From JAJAZB01 sp964244295 (lineage in GTDB: Bacteria; Bacteroidota; Bacteroidia; Cytophagales; Spirosomataceae), in NCBI GenBank assembly GCA_964244295.1, contig CAXTIG010000019.1, forward strand, positions 44,410 to 108,409: a DNA stretch of 64,000 bases, read 5' to 3'. A program made the position numbers and the translations under genes. The notes below the pieces were generated by a model, which was given only the letters and a program-made list of their open reading frames with translations, searched no databases and was not told where the DNA came from. Of the stretch, positions 54,552-63,818 are shown piece after piece (the first letter of the stretch is position 1; each line of letters opens with the position of its first letter).

Positions 54552-54689
54552 CTGTCATCCCGAACGCAGTCCGCAACGGAGTTGGAGGGATCTCGTTGGC
54601 CCTCCCTACACTCGGAGGGCAGCTATCGTTGGGTTATCAATGAATTTCGGAAGGCCAACGAGATCCTTCGCTACGCTCGGGATAACAAC
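54552..54689. repeat. 138-bp imperfect inverted repeat, GTCATCC class
   Basis: Left GTCATCCCGAACGCAG and GGATCTCGTTGGCC pair with right GGCCAACGAGATCC and GCTCGGGATAACAAC, with mismatches and an internal hairpin (CCCTCC with GGAGGG). The 150 bp after it up to the T9SS gene shows only AT-rich leader. Confidence 0.8.
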
Positions 54690-54840
54690 CCTCTTTCTCA
54701 AAAAAAAGAGGCCGAACCTCATCAACCTCTATCGCATCAAAATTTAATGAAACGATAATTTTTGGGAAACCTGCCGGTGATACGGAGAAGGTACTTTCGC
54801 CGCTTCGGTCTGCGGCCCGATTTACCTAATCCCCGTTTCG

Positions 54841-57800
54841 ATGAAATTACCTGTACACCTATCTCCTCTGCTGATTGCCGGGGTGCTGCTGACGACGTTT
54901 CCGTCGTTTTCCCCCAACGTCTCCCCTTCTTTTCCCGAAAAAACGCTCGCCCCGCTGCCTCCCACTGGCCCGATGATCCGAATTACGGAATTCGCCTATT
55001 CGAGCACGCCGGGCGAATTTGTCGAACTGACCAACGTGGGCGATGCCCCGGCAGACCTGACGGGCTGGAGTTTCGACGACGATTCCAACCAACCCGGCTC
55101 CTTCGACCTCAGCGGCTTCGGCACCGTGCAGGCGGGCGAATCGGTGATCATCACCGAGGTTTCCGCCGCCGCTTTCCGCACGGCTTGGTACCTGCCTACT
55201 TCCGTGAAAGTGCTCGGTGGACTGGCCGATAACCTGGGCCGCGCCGACCAGATCAACATTTACGACCACACCAACGCCCTCGCCACCCGCCTGACGTTTA
55301 GCGACCAAACCTACACGGGTACGCCCCGCACCCAGGACGCCAGCGCCTGGACCACCCAGGCCAACCTCGGCGTAACGCCCATCAACAACGTCTGGCGGCT
55401 TTCGACGGTGAACGATGCGCAGAATTCCTACCAGAACCGGGCGGGCAATCCGGGCAATCCCGGTACGTATTTTTCCACGATCGTCAACGTGCGGATCGCG
55501 GAGTCGGGCGGGAGCACCGCCGTGACCGAAGGCGGGGCCACGGATACCTACACCGTGCGCCTGACCAGCCAGCCCAGCGCCGACGTGACCGTGACCGCCA
55601 CGCCCGACGCACAGGTGTCGGTCAATTTTCCGACGCTCACGTTTACCTCGGCAAACTGGGCCACGCCCCAAACGGTGACCGTGACGGCGGTAAACGACGT
55701 GGTGTTTGAAGGCGCGCACACCGGCCTGATTGGTTTCAGCGTCAGCAGCAGCGATCCGGCCTACGACGGCCTGACGCTGAACAGCCTCAGCGCCACCGTG
55801 ACCGACAACGACGCGGCGGTAGGCGCGGCCCCGACGCTCAGCGAATCGACGGCCTCGCCCTACCTCAACCTGCCCGCCGCCGGGCCGGGGTTCGTGAGCG
55901 CCGTGCTCGACAACCCCACTGATCCGGCCCGCAGTCTCGGCATCGACTTCACGCTGACCGATGCCGACATCGCCTCCCTCAACAACCTCACCCTGACGGC
56001 CCTGAGCAACAACGCCGCCGTGGTGCCCAACGCCAACCTGGTGTTGAGCGGCACCGGCGGCAGCCGGAATCTGAAAATTACGCCCGTCGGCGTGGGCTAC
56101 GCCACGATTACTCTGCGCGTGAGCGACGGGCCGAACAGCGTGGCCTACGTCATCAACTACGCCGCCTCGGCGGCTTCGACGAGCACGAGCCGCTTTCACG
56201 TCGGGGTGAGCGATGCCTCCACCGCCCAGGCGCTCGACGCGGATTTTATGCTCGTGACCGACGACGAAAATCAGGTCATCCGGCTCTACAACCGCCAGAA
56301 TTCGGGCTTGCCCGTGGCCAGTTTCGATTTCAATTCCTCGCTGGGAATCTCCAGTTCCAACCCCGAGGCCGACCTGGAATCGTCGCTGCGGGTGGGCAAC
56401 CGGATTTACTGGCTCGGCTCGCACGGCAATTCCTCCGGCGGGGCGATTCGACCCAACCGCTACCGGCTGTTTGCCACCGACCTGGGCGGCAGCGGGGCCG
56501 CTTCGACGCTCAGTTACGTGGGCCGGTACGACGGCCTCCGCAACGACCTGCTCGCCTGGGATGCCGCCAACGGCCACGGTCTGGGGGCCAATTTCCTCGG
56601 CCTGACCGCCAGCGCCGCCGCCGGGGTGTTGCCCGAAGCGCCCAACGGAGCGGGCTTCAACATCGAGGGCCTGACCATCGCCCCCGACGGAACCACGGGC
56701 TACCTGGCTTTCCGCGCACCCATCGTACCCGCCTCGGCTCGCAGCAAGGCGCTGATCGTGCCGGTGACGAATTTTACGGGTTTGTTCTCGGGAAACCCAA
56801 CTGCCGGCACGGCCACCTTTGGCAACCCGATTCAACTTGATTTGGGCGGGCGGGGCATTCGCGAAATCAAGTGCAACGCCAGCGGGCAGTACCTGATCGT
56901 GGCGGGGCCGTCGACGGCCTTCAGCGGCAGTTCGCTCGATTTCCGGCTGTACACCTGGTCGGGCAACACCGGGGATGCCGCCGTGCTGCGCAGTGCCGAT
57001 TTGAGCGGGTTGGCGGGGTCGGCGAGCAGCCTCGAATCCATCGTCGACTTGCCTTCGACGCTCAGCGCCGCCAGTTCGATCCAATTTTTGCTCGACAACG
57101 GCGACCTAATTTATTACACCGACAACATCATCGCGAAGGATCTACCGCAAACGAATTTCAAAAAATTCCGCTCCGACTACGCCACCCTGGGCGCGGCCAT
57201 CGTGCCCGGCACGGCGACCCTGAGTGGCACGGCGACGATCTGCGCGGGCGATTCGGCCACCCTGAGCGTGGCCATTTCCGCCGGAACGGCCCCCTTCACC
57301 GTCGTGTACGCCGCCAACGGCAGCGAAATCACGCAGACGAACTACATCAGCGGCGCGGCCATTCGGGTGAGTCCGCCGGGCAACACCACCTACACGCTCG
57401 TCTCGGTGACCGATGCCAACGGCGCGGCGCTGACGGGCGTGGACGGCACGGGCACGGTGACGGTCATTGCCCCGGTTTTTACGGAAGCCGTCGTCGTGTC
57501 GGGTGGCCCCGTGTGCGCCGGGCAGCGGGTTACGCTGACGTTCAACGTCAACTGTACCGTCAACCGGACCTTCCAGGCCGAACTTTCCGACGCGGGTGGC
57601 TCCTTCGACAGCCCGATCGTGCTGGGCAACGTGACCCCCGGCCAGGCCAACTTCGTTGCTATTCCGGCGGGAACCGGCGCGGGCAGCGGCTACCAAATCC
57701 GGGTGGTGACGACCAACCCCGGCGTGACGAGCACCAGCGGCGCGTTCCAGGTGAAAGCGCTCCTGTTCAGTAGCACGCCGACGGTGAGCCAGACACCCGC

Positions 57801-58653
57801 CTGCGCGGGTGGATCGGTGCGGGTGAGTTTTACGTTGAGTAACGTTTGTCCGTTTCCCGAAGGCAACGTGTTCAGGGCGCAGCTTTCGGCGGCCAACGGC
57901 AGTTTTGAAAGTCCCCTCGACCTGGGCGTGGTCAGCCCCGGCCTCAGCACGGTGGCGATTCCCCAAACTGTCCCGACGGGCGGCGGGTACCGGATTCGCA
58001 TCGTCGCCAGCGCCGACCCGCTACTGCTTCGGACCAACCCCAGTTCGGCCTTCACGGTCAACCAACCCCAGTTTGCCAGCACCCCCACCGTAAGCCTCGA
58101 CAACCGCTGCCCCGGCGAGGCGGTGCGGCTGAGTTTCTCGGTGAGTAGCTGTTCGTTTTTTGCGGGAAACACCTTCCGCGCCGAACTGAGCGACGCCAGC
58201 GGCTCCTTCGCCAGCCCCGTTGCGCTGGGCACGGTTAACGCAGGATCGCTCAACAACGTGGTGATTCCGGGGGGTACGCCAGCGGGCACGGGCTACCGGA
58301 TTCGGGTGGTCGGCAGCCAGCCCGTGCTGACGAGTGCCGTGACCGCCGCTTTCCGGGTGAAAGCTTGCGGCAACAACCGGGAAATTTCGCTGGAAACGCC
58401 GGGCCTGCGCGTGAGCGTCAGCCCGAACCCCAGCCCGGAAGGCCGCCTGCGCATTGCCATCGACCACGCCGAGAGCGAGCCGCTCACGGTGGAGTTGTTC
58501 AACCCGGCGGGCCAGTCGATTCGTCGCGAAGAAATCCGCAACCCCGAACCCACGAGCGTTCTCCACTGGGACATTGCCCGGCAACCGAGTGGGTTGTATT
58601 TGTTGCGGGTGGCTGGAAGTCAGGAAGTTAAACTGCTGAAAGTGCTGCGGTAA
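54841..58653 (+). CDS. T9SS-exported protein with lamin-tail, DUF3616-like and triplicate beta domains
   Basis: 1270 residues. Order: signal peptide; lamin-tail domain (about residues 42-200, ITEFAYSSTPGEFVELTNVG); Calx-beta-like domain (about 220-330); DUF3616-like propeller (about 455-780); an Ig-like linker; three homologous units of about 100 residues (from about 880, 975 and 1076), each with P-x-C-A/P-G, NTFRAELSDASGSFxSP and xYRIRVV; and the T9SS type A sorting domain (VSVSPNPSPEGRLRIAIDHA, from about 1193) ending LLKVLR. It is secreted and attached to the cell surface by T9SS. Function may be adhesion or phosphate-ester binding; this is unproven. Confidence 0.85.
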   Translation: MKLPVHLSPLLIAGVLLTTFPSFSPNVSPSFPEKTLAPLPPTGPMIRITEFAYSSTPGEFVELTNVGDAPADLTGWSFDDDSNQPGSFDLSGFGTVQAGESVIITEVSAAAFRTAWYLPTSVKVLGGLADNLGRADQINIYDHTNALATRLTFSDQTYTGTPRTQDASAWTTQANLGVTPINNVWRLSTVNDAQNSYQNRAGNPGNPGTYFSTIVNVRIAESGGSTAVTEGGATDTYTVRLTSQPSADVTVTATPDAQVSVNFPTLTFTSANWATPQTVTVTAVNDVVFEGAHTGLIGFSVSSSDPAYDGLTLNSLSATVTDNDAAVGAAPTLSESTASPYLNLPAAGPGFVSAVLDNPTDPARSLGIDFTLTDADIASLNNLTLTALSNNAAVVPNANLVLSGTGGSRNLKITPVGVGYATITLRVSDGPNSVAYVINYAASAASTSTSRFHVGVSDASTAQALDADFMLVTDDENQVIRLYNRQNSGLPVASFDFNSSLGISSSNPEADLESSLRVGNRIYWLGSHGNSSGGAIRPNRYRLFATDLGGSGAASTLSYVGRYDGLRNDLLAWDAANGHGLGANFLGLTASAAAGVLPEAPNGAGFNIEGLTIAPDGTTGYLAFRAPIVPASARSKALIVPVTNFTGLFSGNPTAGTATFGNPIQLDLGGRGIREIKCNASGQYLIVAGPSTAFSGSSLDFRLYTWSGNTGDAAVLRSADLSGLAGSASSLESIVDLPSTLSAASSIQFLLDNGDLIYYTDNIIAKDLPQTNFKKFRSDYATLGAAIVPGTATLSGTATICAGDSATLSVAISAGTAPFTVVYAANGSEITQTNYISGAAIRVSPPGNTTYTLVSVTDANGAALTGVDGTGTVTVIAPVFTEAVVVSGGPVCAGQRVTLTFNVNCTVNRTFQAELSDAGGSFDSPIVLGNVTPGQANFVAIPAGTGAGSGYQIRVVTTNPGVTSTSGAFQVKALLFSSTPTVSQTPACAGGSVRVSFTLSNVCPFPEGNVFRAQLSAANGSFESPLDLGVVSPGLSTVAIPQTVPTGGGYRIRIVASADPLLLRTNPSSAFTVNQPQFASTPTVSLDNRCPGEAVRLSFSVSSCSFFAGNTFRAELSDASGSFASPVALGTVNAGSLNNVVIPGGTPAGTGYRIRVVGSQPVLTSAVTAAFRVKACGNNREISLETPGLRVSVSPNPSPEGRLRIAIDHAESEPLTVELFNPAGQSIRREEIRNPEPTSVLHWDIARQPSGLYLLRVAGSQEVKLLKVLR

Positions 58654-58673
58654 AAAGTCGGAACCTAGTCGTG

Positions 58674-58712
58674 AAAAAGCCTGAACTGCCGATGCGGTGG
58701 TTCAGGCTTTTT
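58674..58712. terminator. Bidirectional terminator
   Basis: AAAAAGCCTGAAC pairs with GTTCAGGCTTTTT around a 13-base loop, with T runs on both strands. It lies between convergent genes. Confidence 0.88.
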
Positions 58713-58760
58713 CTAAAAAATGGGTTAGGAGTTCAAAAATTGCAGCGCTGCCAACCTGGG

Positions 58761-59192
58761 TTACGTCTTCTTTTTCACCTCCAGCACCATAATCGTAATC
58801 CGACTCACGCACACGAGCCGGTCGGCTTCGTCCGAAATTTTTATTTCCCACACCTGCGAGCGCCGCCCGACGTGCAGCGGTACGCAGCGCCCGTACACCC
58901 AGCCGCCCGTGACCGAGCGCAGGTGGTTGGCGTTGATTTCCACCCCGACGGGCTGTTGGTTCTGGGGATCTTCCAGGCACATAAACGCCGCCATGCTGCC
59001 CATCGACTCGGCCAGGGCGACCGACGCGCCGCCGTGCAACAAGCCAAAAGGCTGGTGGGTGCGGTGATCGACGGGCATCCGGGCGGTCAGAAATCCCGTA
59101 CTTAGTTCCAGAAACTCGATGCCCAGGTGCTCGACGAGCGTGTTGCGGCTGAAGGCAGCGAGTTGTTCCGGGGTGTATCCTGGTTTTATCAT
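58761..59192 (-). CDS. Hotdog-fold thioesterase (PaaI / DHNA-CoA thioesterase type)
   Basis: 143 residues of the 4-hydroxybenzoyl-CoA/PaaI hotdog family: HLGIEFLELSTGFLTARMPV, HRTHQPFGLLHGGASVALAES with the HGG-A-x-x-A-E-S catalytic helix, and EINANHLRSVTGGWVYGRCV. A role in hydrolysing 1,4-dihydroxy-2-naphthoyl-CoA (menaquinone synthesis) or in phenylacetate metabolism is possible. Confidence 0.88.
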   Translation of the reverse strand: MIKPGYTPEQLAAFSRNTLVEHLGIEFLELSTGFLTARMPVDHRTHQPFGLLHGGASVALAESMGSMAAFMCLEDPQNQQPVGVEINANHLRSVTGGWVYGRCVPLHVGRRSQVWEIKISDEADRLVCVSRITIMVLEVKKKT

Positions 59193-59283
59193 AATTGGGC
59201 GTTCGGAAAAAAGTGAATTTTAACGTAGATTCGCGGAAAGTTTGGGGAAGGCCCTCAAAAATAGTCAAATTCAGTCGGTTACT

Positions 59284-59928
59284 TTGAAGGATTCGGATTC
59301 CCATAAAACCATTTACTTGATCCGCCACGGCGAGACGGACTACAACCGGCGTGGGGTGGTGCAGGGCAGCGGCATCGATGCCGACCTCAACGACCTGGGC
59401 CGGGCGCAGGCCGCCGCGTTTTACGAAGCGTACCAGGACGTTCCCTTCGATAAAATTTACACCTCGGCCCTGCGGCGCACCGTCCAGTCGGTCCAGCATT
59501 TCCTCGACGCGGGCCTGCCCTTCGAGCAACACGCGGGCCTGAACGAAATCAGTTGGGGCATCCGCGAGGGCAAAATCCCCAACTACGCCGACGACGAATA
59601 CTACCTCGACCTCATCCAAAGCTGGCGGGCGGGCCAAACCGACAAAACCACCGAAGGCGGCGAAAGCCCCAAAAACGTGAAAGACCGGCAGGTGCCCGTG
59701 ATCGACCTGATCCTCTCCCGCCCCGAAGAACAAACCATCCTGGTGGCCATGCACGGGCGGGCCATCCGGATTCTGCTCACGGTACTTTTCGACCAGCCGC
59801 TCTCGGTCATGGACGAATACGAGCACCGCAACCTCTGCCTGTACCTCCTCCGCTACGATTACACCACGCGCCGCTTCGCCCTGGAGCGCACCAACGACAC
59901 CCGGCATTTGCTTCCTTTGGCGGTTTGA
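59284..59928 (+). CDS. Histidine phosphatase family protein (phosphoglycerate-mutase-like)
   Basis: No ATG precedes the conserved start, so the TTG at 59284 (214 residues) is chosen; a TTG at 59242 would leave almost no leader after a TAGATTCG box. The catalytic motif is TIYLIRHGETDYNRRG, with LGRAQA, YTSALRRTVQS and a second His in VAMHGRAIR. It is a soluble dephosphorylating enzyme; the substrate could be a sugar phosphate or alpha-ribazole phosphate. Start codon uncertain. Confidence 0.85.
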   Translation: MKDSDSHKTIYLIRHGETDYNRRGVVQGSGIDADLNDLGRAQAAAFYEAYQDVPFDKIYTSALRRTVQSVQHFLDAGLPFEQHAGLNEISWGIREGKIPNYADDEYYLDLIQSWRAGQTDKTTEGGESPKNVKDRQVPVIDLILSRPEEQTILVAMHGRAIRILLTVLFDQPLSVMDEYEHRNLCLYLLRYDYTTRRFALERTNDTRHLLPLAV

Positions 59929-59929
59929 A

Positions 59930-60027
59930 AACGTTTGAGGGGTTGACGGGGTTTGAAAGTTTGAAAAGGTTTTCTTACTGTTTTTCAAACCTTCAAACCG
60001 CCTCAAACTCTCAAACCCTTTCAAATC
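59930..60027. repeat. Imperfect inverted repeat of GGTTTGAAA units
   Basis: The left part has GTTTGAGGGGTTGACGGGG, GTTTGAAAG, GTTTGAAAAGG, and the right part the complementary CTTCAAACCG, CTCAAACTC, CAAACCC. It lies between the phosphatase and the histidine kinase. Confidence 0.7.
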
Positions 60028-60145
60028 CGTTCCCCCATCCATTCCCCCGCTGATCCATTTTTCGGTCTTTCCGCCGGGACGGGCTTTCTATCTTGAAACC
60101 TAAAACGACCCACCACGGGTCGTATCATTCAGGGGAATCGAGCGT

Positions 60146-61282
60146 ATGTCGAGACAACGAAGCTACTGGGTATTTCAAATTGCCGGTTGGACGGCGCTCA
60201 TTATCAACGAGATCATCAATTACTCGTTGGATCTGGGCTTCAAATACTACCTGCTTTTCGAGGCGGCGGTCAACATCAGCCTCGGTATTTTGCTCACCCA
60301 CAGCTACCGCTGGCTGGCCAAACGCTGGAACTGGACCGAATTGCCCTTCATGGCCCTCGCTCCGCGCCTTTTGGCCGCCGTGCTGGGCATGGCCGCGTTG
60401 ATGACCACCGTTAATCTGCCGCTCGATATGTACGCCTACGGCTTTGATTTTCAGCCTCTGGTGTTTCTGGGTCTGCTCGGGCAGTGGGGTAAATACCTGC
60501 TGATTTGGACGCTGATCTACCATATGTTTCACTACTTCGAGCGGCGCAAGGAAATCGAGGTGGATAAAGTGCGGATCGAGGCCTCGGCCAAAGAAACCGA
60601 GGCGAAAGTGCTACGGGCGCAGTTGAACCCACACTTCATGTTTAATGCCCTCAACAGCATCCGGGCGCTGATTCTCGAAGACCCCGACCGGGCGCAGAAG
60701 GGCATCACTCAACTTTCCAACATCCTCCGCAGTTCACTCCTGGCCGACCGCCGCCGGACCGTGTCGCTGGGCGAAGAACTCCGCACGGTGGATGATTATT
60801 TGGCCCTGGAAAAAATCCGCTACGAAGAACGGCTGGAGGTGCGCAAAAACCTGTATCCCGACACGCTCGGTGTGCAGGTGCCGCCGATGATGCTACAAAC
60901 GCTGGTGGAAAATGCCATCAAACACGGGGTTTCCAAGCCCGTGAAGGGCGGTTTCGTGAGCATCCAATCCCAGCTCCGGCGGGGTGCCCTGCACCTGAGC
61001 ATTTCCAACACCGGCGTACTCGAAGGCACCGATTCGGGCGGGTTTGGGCTGGAAAACACCGCCCATCGCCTCGATTTGCTCTTCGGGGCCGGGGCCAGTT
61101 TCCGAATCTACCAGGCTTCGGAAAACGTGGTCTGCGCCGAAGTCATTATCCCGATTGAAGGCGATAACGCCACTCGTTCGGCTCCGTCAACCCAACTTTC
61201 GTCAACTAAATCGAGTGCCCCGGTGCTCGGCCTGCGAGCCCCACTAAAAACCAACGTCAATCCCAACTCCTTTTTCAAATGA
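60146..61282 (+). CDS. LytS/YehU-type sensor histidine kinase
   Basis: 378 residues: four membrane helices (about residues 8-28, 38-55, 70-95, 110-130), then a PF06580 His kinase domain with the phospho-accepting His in LRAQLNPHFMFNALNSIRAL, and an ATPase-type end (PPMMLQTLVENAIKHGV, SGGFGLENTAHRLDLLFG). A basic/Ser-rich tail follows. It signals to the LytTR response regulator downstream, whose gene overlaps by 4 bp. Confidence 0.92.
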   Translation: MSRQRSYWVFQIAGWTALIINEIINYSLDLGFKYYLLFEAAVNISLGILLTHSYRWLAKRWNWTELPFMALAPRLLAAVLGMAALMTTVNLPLDMYAYGFDFQPLVFLGLLGQWGKYLLIWTLIYHMFHYFERRKEIEVDKVRIEASAKETEAKVLRAQLNPHFMFNALNSIRALILEDPDRAQKGITQLSNILRSSLLADRRRTVSLGEELRTVDDYLALEKIRYEERLEVRKNLYPDTLGVQVPPMMLQTLVENAIKHGVSKPVKGGFVSIQSQLRRGALHLSISNTGVLEGTDSGGFGLENTAHRLDLLFGAGASFRIYQASENVVCAEVIIPIEGDNATRSAPSTQLSSTKSSAPVLGLRAPLKTNVNPNSFFK

Positions 61283-62016
61283 AAGCCTTACTCGTCGACG
61301 ACGAACGCCTGGCCCGCAACGAATTGCGCCGCCTGCTCGACAATTTTCCGAAAATCAACATTGTGGGCGAAGCCGCCAACGCCGACGAAGCCACCGCGCT
61401 CATCGACGAGTTGCAGCCCGATTTGCTGTTTCTCGACATTCAGATGCCGGGTAAAAATGGCTTCGAATTGCTGCAAAGCCTCGAAGGCCACGTGCCCGAA
61501 GTGATTTTCACCACCGCCTACGACGAGTACGCCATCAAGGCCTTCGAGTTCAACGCGCTCGATTACCTGCTCAAACCCGTGGAGCAACACCGCCTGGCCG
61601 AGGCCATTCAGCGGGTGGAGGAAGAACTCAGCCACCAGGAGCAGGACAAAAAATCGAAGGAAGAAGGCCACAACAAGGCCCTGACCGAAAACGACCAGGT
61701 GTTTGTAAAAGACGGCGAAAAATGCTGGTTTGTAAAACTCGGCAAAGTGCGCCTGTTCGAGAGCATGGGCAACTACGTACGCCTGCACTTCGACGACCAA
61801 AAGCCCCTGGTGCTCAAGTCGCTGAACGCCCTCGAAGATCGCCTCGATCCCAAAACGTACTTCCGCGCCAACCGCAAGCACATCATCAACCTGAGTTGGA
61901 TCGACAAAATCGAACCCTGGTTTTCGGGTGGATTGCTGGTAACCCTGCGCGGCGGCGACCGGATCGAAATTTCCCGGCGGCAGGCCATTCGGTTTAAGGA
62001 ATTACTTAGTCTGTAA
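61279..62016 (+). CDS. LytTR-family response regulator
   Basis: 245 residues: receiver domain with phospho-acceptor Asp53 (LLFLDIQMPG), acidic pair in LVDDER, and KPVEQ with the conserved Lys; a helical linker; then a LytTR DNA-binding domain (ENDQVFVKDGEKCWFVKLG, SMGNYVRLHF, RANRKHIINLSWI). It pairs with the kinase and probably controls envelope or motility genes. Confidence 0.94.
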   Translation: MKALLVDDERLARNELRRLLDNFPKINIVGEAANADEATALIDELQPDLLFLDIQMPGKNGFELLQSLEGHVPEVIFTTAYDEYAIKAFEFNALDYLLKPVEQHRLAEAIQRVEEELSHQEQDKKSKEEGHNKALTENDQVFVKDGEKCWFVKLGKVRLFESMGNYVRLHFDDQKPLVLKSLNALEDRLDPKTYFRANRKHIINLSWIDKIEPWFSGGLLVTLRGGDRIEISRRQAIRFKELLSL

Positions 62017-62026
62017 ATGGGGAATA

Positions 62027-62091
62027 GGTAAATGGGGATTGGGAATTAGTTAAAATCACTCAATCCCCATTTACCCAATCCCCAACTACCT
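62027..62091. repeat. Imperfect inverted repeat (TGGGGATTGGG type)
   Basis: AATGGGGAATAGGTAAATGGGGATTGGG pairs with AATCCCCATTTACCCAATCCCC in part. It lies between the response regulator and the DUF3267 gene. Confidence 0.65.
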
Positions 62092-62104
62092 CAACCGCCT
62101 CCCG

Positions 62105-62755
62105 ATGCAACCCGACGCTCTCCGACCCACCGTCGATGCCCTGCACCAATCCGGTCAGTACCGGCTGCTCGAATCGTTTCATCTCGATGAAATGGGGCAG
62201 TTCATCGTCCGGCAGTTTGCCAATCCGAATCCCGAAGTGCCGGTGCCGGGCTGGCGGAAATGGGCCGTTCCACTCGTACTAGGCCTCGCGGGAGCGGGAT
62301 TCGGGTACTGGGTCGGGGCGGGCCTCGTGCGGGGAACCAATGGCTGGCAGGCGCTGGCGGCGATCCCGGCTTTTCTCCTGATTCTGCTGCCCATTCATGA
62401 GGCCATTCACGCGCTGGTTTTCAAAGCCCTAGGTGCCCGGCGGGTGGGTTTCGGCTGGATCCCGAAGGGGCTGATGGTGTACGCCTACGCCCAGAAATTC
62501 GTGTTGACGCTCCGGGAAAATTCCCTGGTGGCCGCGATGCCCTTCCTCGTCATTACCACCTTGCTGGCGGGGGCACTCTTCCTCCTGCCCGGCTACCGCC
62601 CCTTCCTCTGGGGAAGTCTGGCCTTGCACAGCTTCGCCTGCGTGGGCGATTTGGCCCTGATCCGGTACGCCCGCCGCAACCAGGGCCGGGCGATTTACCT
62701 GTACGACGACGTGGAAGGAGAAAAACGAAGTTACTTTTTTGAAAAAATCGGATAG
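62105..62755 (+). CDS. DUF3267 putative membrane zinc metalloprotease
   Basis: 216 residues with four helices and HEAIHALVFK, an H-E-x-x-H motif typical of DUF3267 (site-2-protease-like) proteins, and KGLMVYAYAQKF, then a later FACVGDLALIRYA. The substrate is unknown. It is 88 bp after the response regulator gene and on the same strand. Confidence 0.8.
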   Translation: MQPDALRPTVDALHQSGQYRLLESFHLDEMGQFIVRQFANPNPEVPVPGWRKWAVPLVLGLAGAGFGYWVGAGLVRGTNGWQALAAIPAFLLILLPIHEAIHALVFKALGARRVGFGWIPKGLMVYAYAQKFVLTLRENSLVAAMPFLVITTLLAGALFLLPGYRPFLWGSLALHSFACVGDLALIRYARRNQGRAIYLYDDVEGEKRSYFFEKIG

Positions 62756-62789
62756 TTCATCCGGGTATCAACCGAAAATAAGGGGGTGG

Positions 62790-62875
62790 TCATTGGGGAT
62801 CGGGTACTTGGTTTTTTGAAACAACCTTTTGATCGTTAAGCATTTACCTAATTACCCAATCTCCAATTACCCATG
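62790..62875. repeat. Imperfect inverted repeat before the DUF4249 gene end
   Basis: TCATTGGGGATCGGGTACTTGG has partial complement CCTAATTACCCAATCTCCAAT. It is AT-rich and weaker than others; it lies between convergent genes. Confidence 0.5.
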
Positions 62876-62879
62876 TTCT

Positions 62880-63782
62880 TCACCGCAACCCCAGCACCAC
62901 CGTCGTCCGGTTGTACGCCGCAAAGCAGCCCAGGCCCCCTTCGATGTTGCCCGGAATGAGCAGGGCTTCGGCGAAGGGGTTGGATTTATACGTGTACGAC
63001 TCCGATTGCTCCACGGCGCGGTGGTAGCGGTAGTAAGTTTCATCGACGTGGAGCAGCACCGCCCGGAGTGTGGCCCGCTGGTAACTCCCGCCGAAGGTCG
63101 CCGGGAATTCGGTCAGGGCCAGGGTGCCGCTGGTTTGCAGTGTCGCGCCGTTGCGGCCCTCGTCGGGTATCCAGCCGACGGAGGCCGTGCCGAACGAAAG
63201 CACGCTAGTTTCGGGTTTCACGGCCACGTCACCCCGGCAGGTCTGGCATTTTTTTTCGTAGGAAAACAGGCCCGCCGTCTGGTAAAAGTTGACTTCCCCC
63301 GCCGGGTCTTGCCAGAGGTACCGGGCAAAAAATTGCTTTTTTCCGTCGAGCGCCACGGTGGAATCCAGCCGTGGCGTTTGCAGAGCCGCCGCCTTCGGCA
63401 CCGTGCAGCGGGCACTGACCCGCTGGCCGTCGGGAGTTTGAACGCTGAGCGTGTACGTTTTGCCGCTGACAATGGGAAATTTCCTGGCCTCTACCGCGTA
63501 AAACTGCTTCTGCGCGCTGTACTTCAGCGTGACGGAGACGTTGTCGTTTTTCAACACCACGGTGGCGTTGGTCAGGGCGGCAGCGGTGGAACCGGAGTCG
63601 GAACCGAGGGGTTGGGAGCGGGTCACTTTCACGTTTAGCAGGCTGTCCTGGGGCGAAATAAAACCAACCACAACCAGCTTACCGGCCTGGCCCGTCAGCG
63701 CAGCGGGTTCGATTTCTTCCCGCAGGTTTTGGCAACCCATGAGGAGCAATCCCCCCAGGGCAAGTAGCGTACTCGTTTTCAT
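62880..63782 (-). CDS. DUF4249 lipoprotein (TonB receptor partner)
   Basis: 300 residues with a lipobox signal (LALGGLLLMGC), then LVVVGFISPQDSLLNVKVTRSQPLG and ATVVLKNDNVSVTL, typical of DUF4249. Such outer-membrane lipoproteins are co-encoded with TonB-dependent receptors and thought to help substrate capture. C-terminal FAEALLIPGNIEGGLGCFAAYNR is also typical of the family. The receptor gene starts upstream on the same strand and runs off the window. Confidence 0.88.
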   Translation of the reverse strand: MKTSTLLALGGLLLMGCQNLREEIEPAALTGQAGKLVVVGFISPQDSLLNVKVTRSQPLGSDSGSTAAALTNATVVLKNDNVSVTLKYSAQKQFYAVEARKFPIVSGKTYTLSVQTPDGQRVSARCTVPKAAALQTPRLDSTVALDGKKQFFARYLWQDPAGEVNFYQTAGLFSYEKKCQTCRGDVAVKPETSVLSFGTASVGWIPDEGRNGATLQTSGTLALTEFPATFGGSYQRATLRAVLLHVDETYYRYHRAVEQSESYTYKSNPFAEALLIPGNIEGGLGCFAAYNRTTVVLGLR

Positions 63783-63818
63783 CCGACTTATTTTTCAGAA
63801 AGTGGTAGGTAGCCCATC

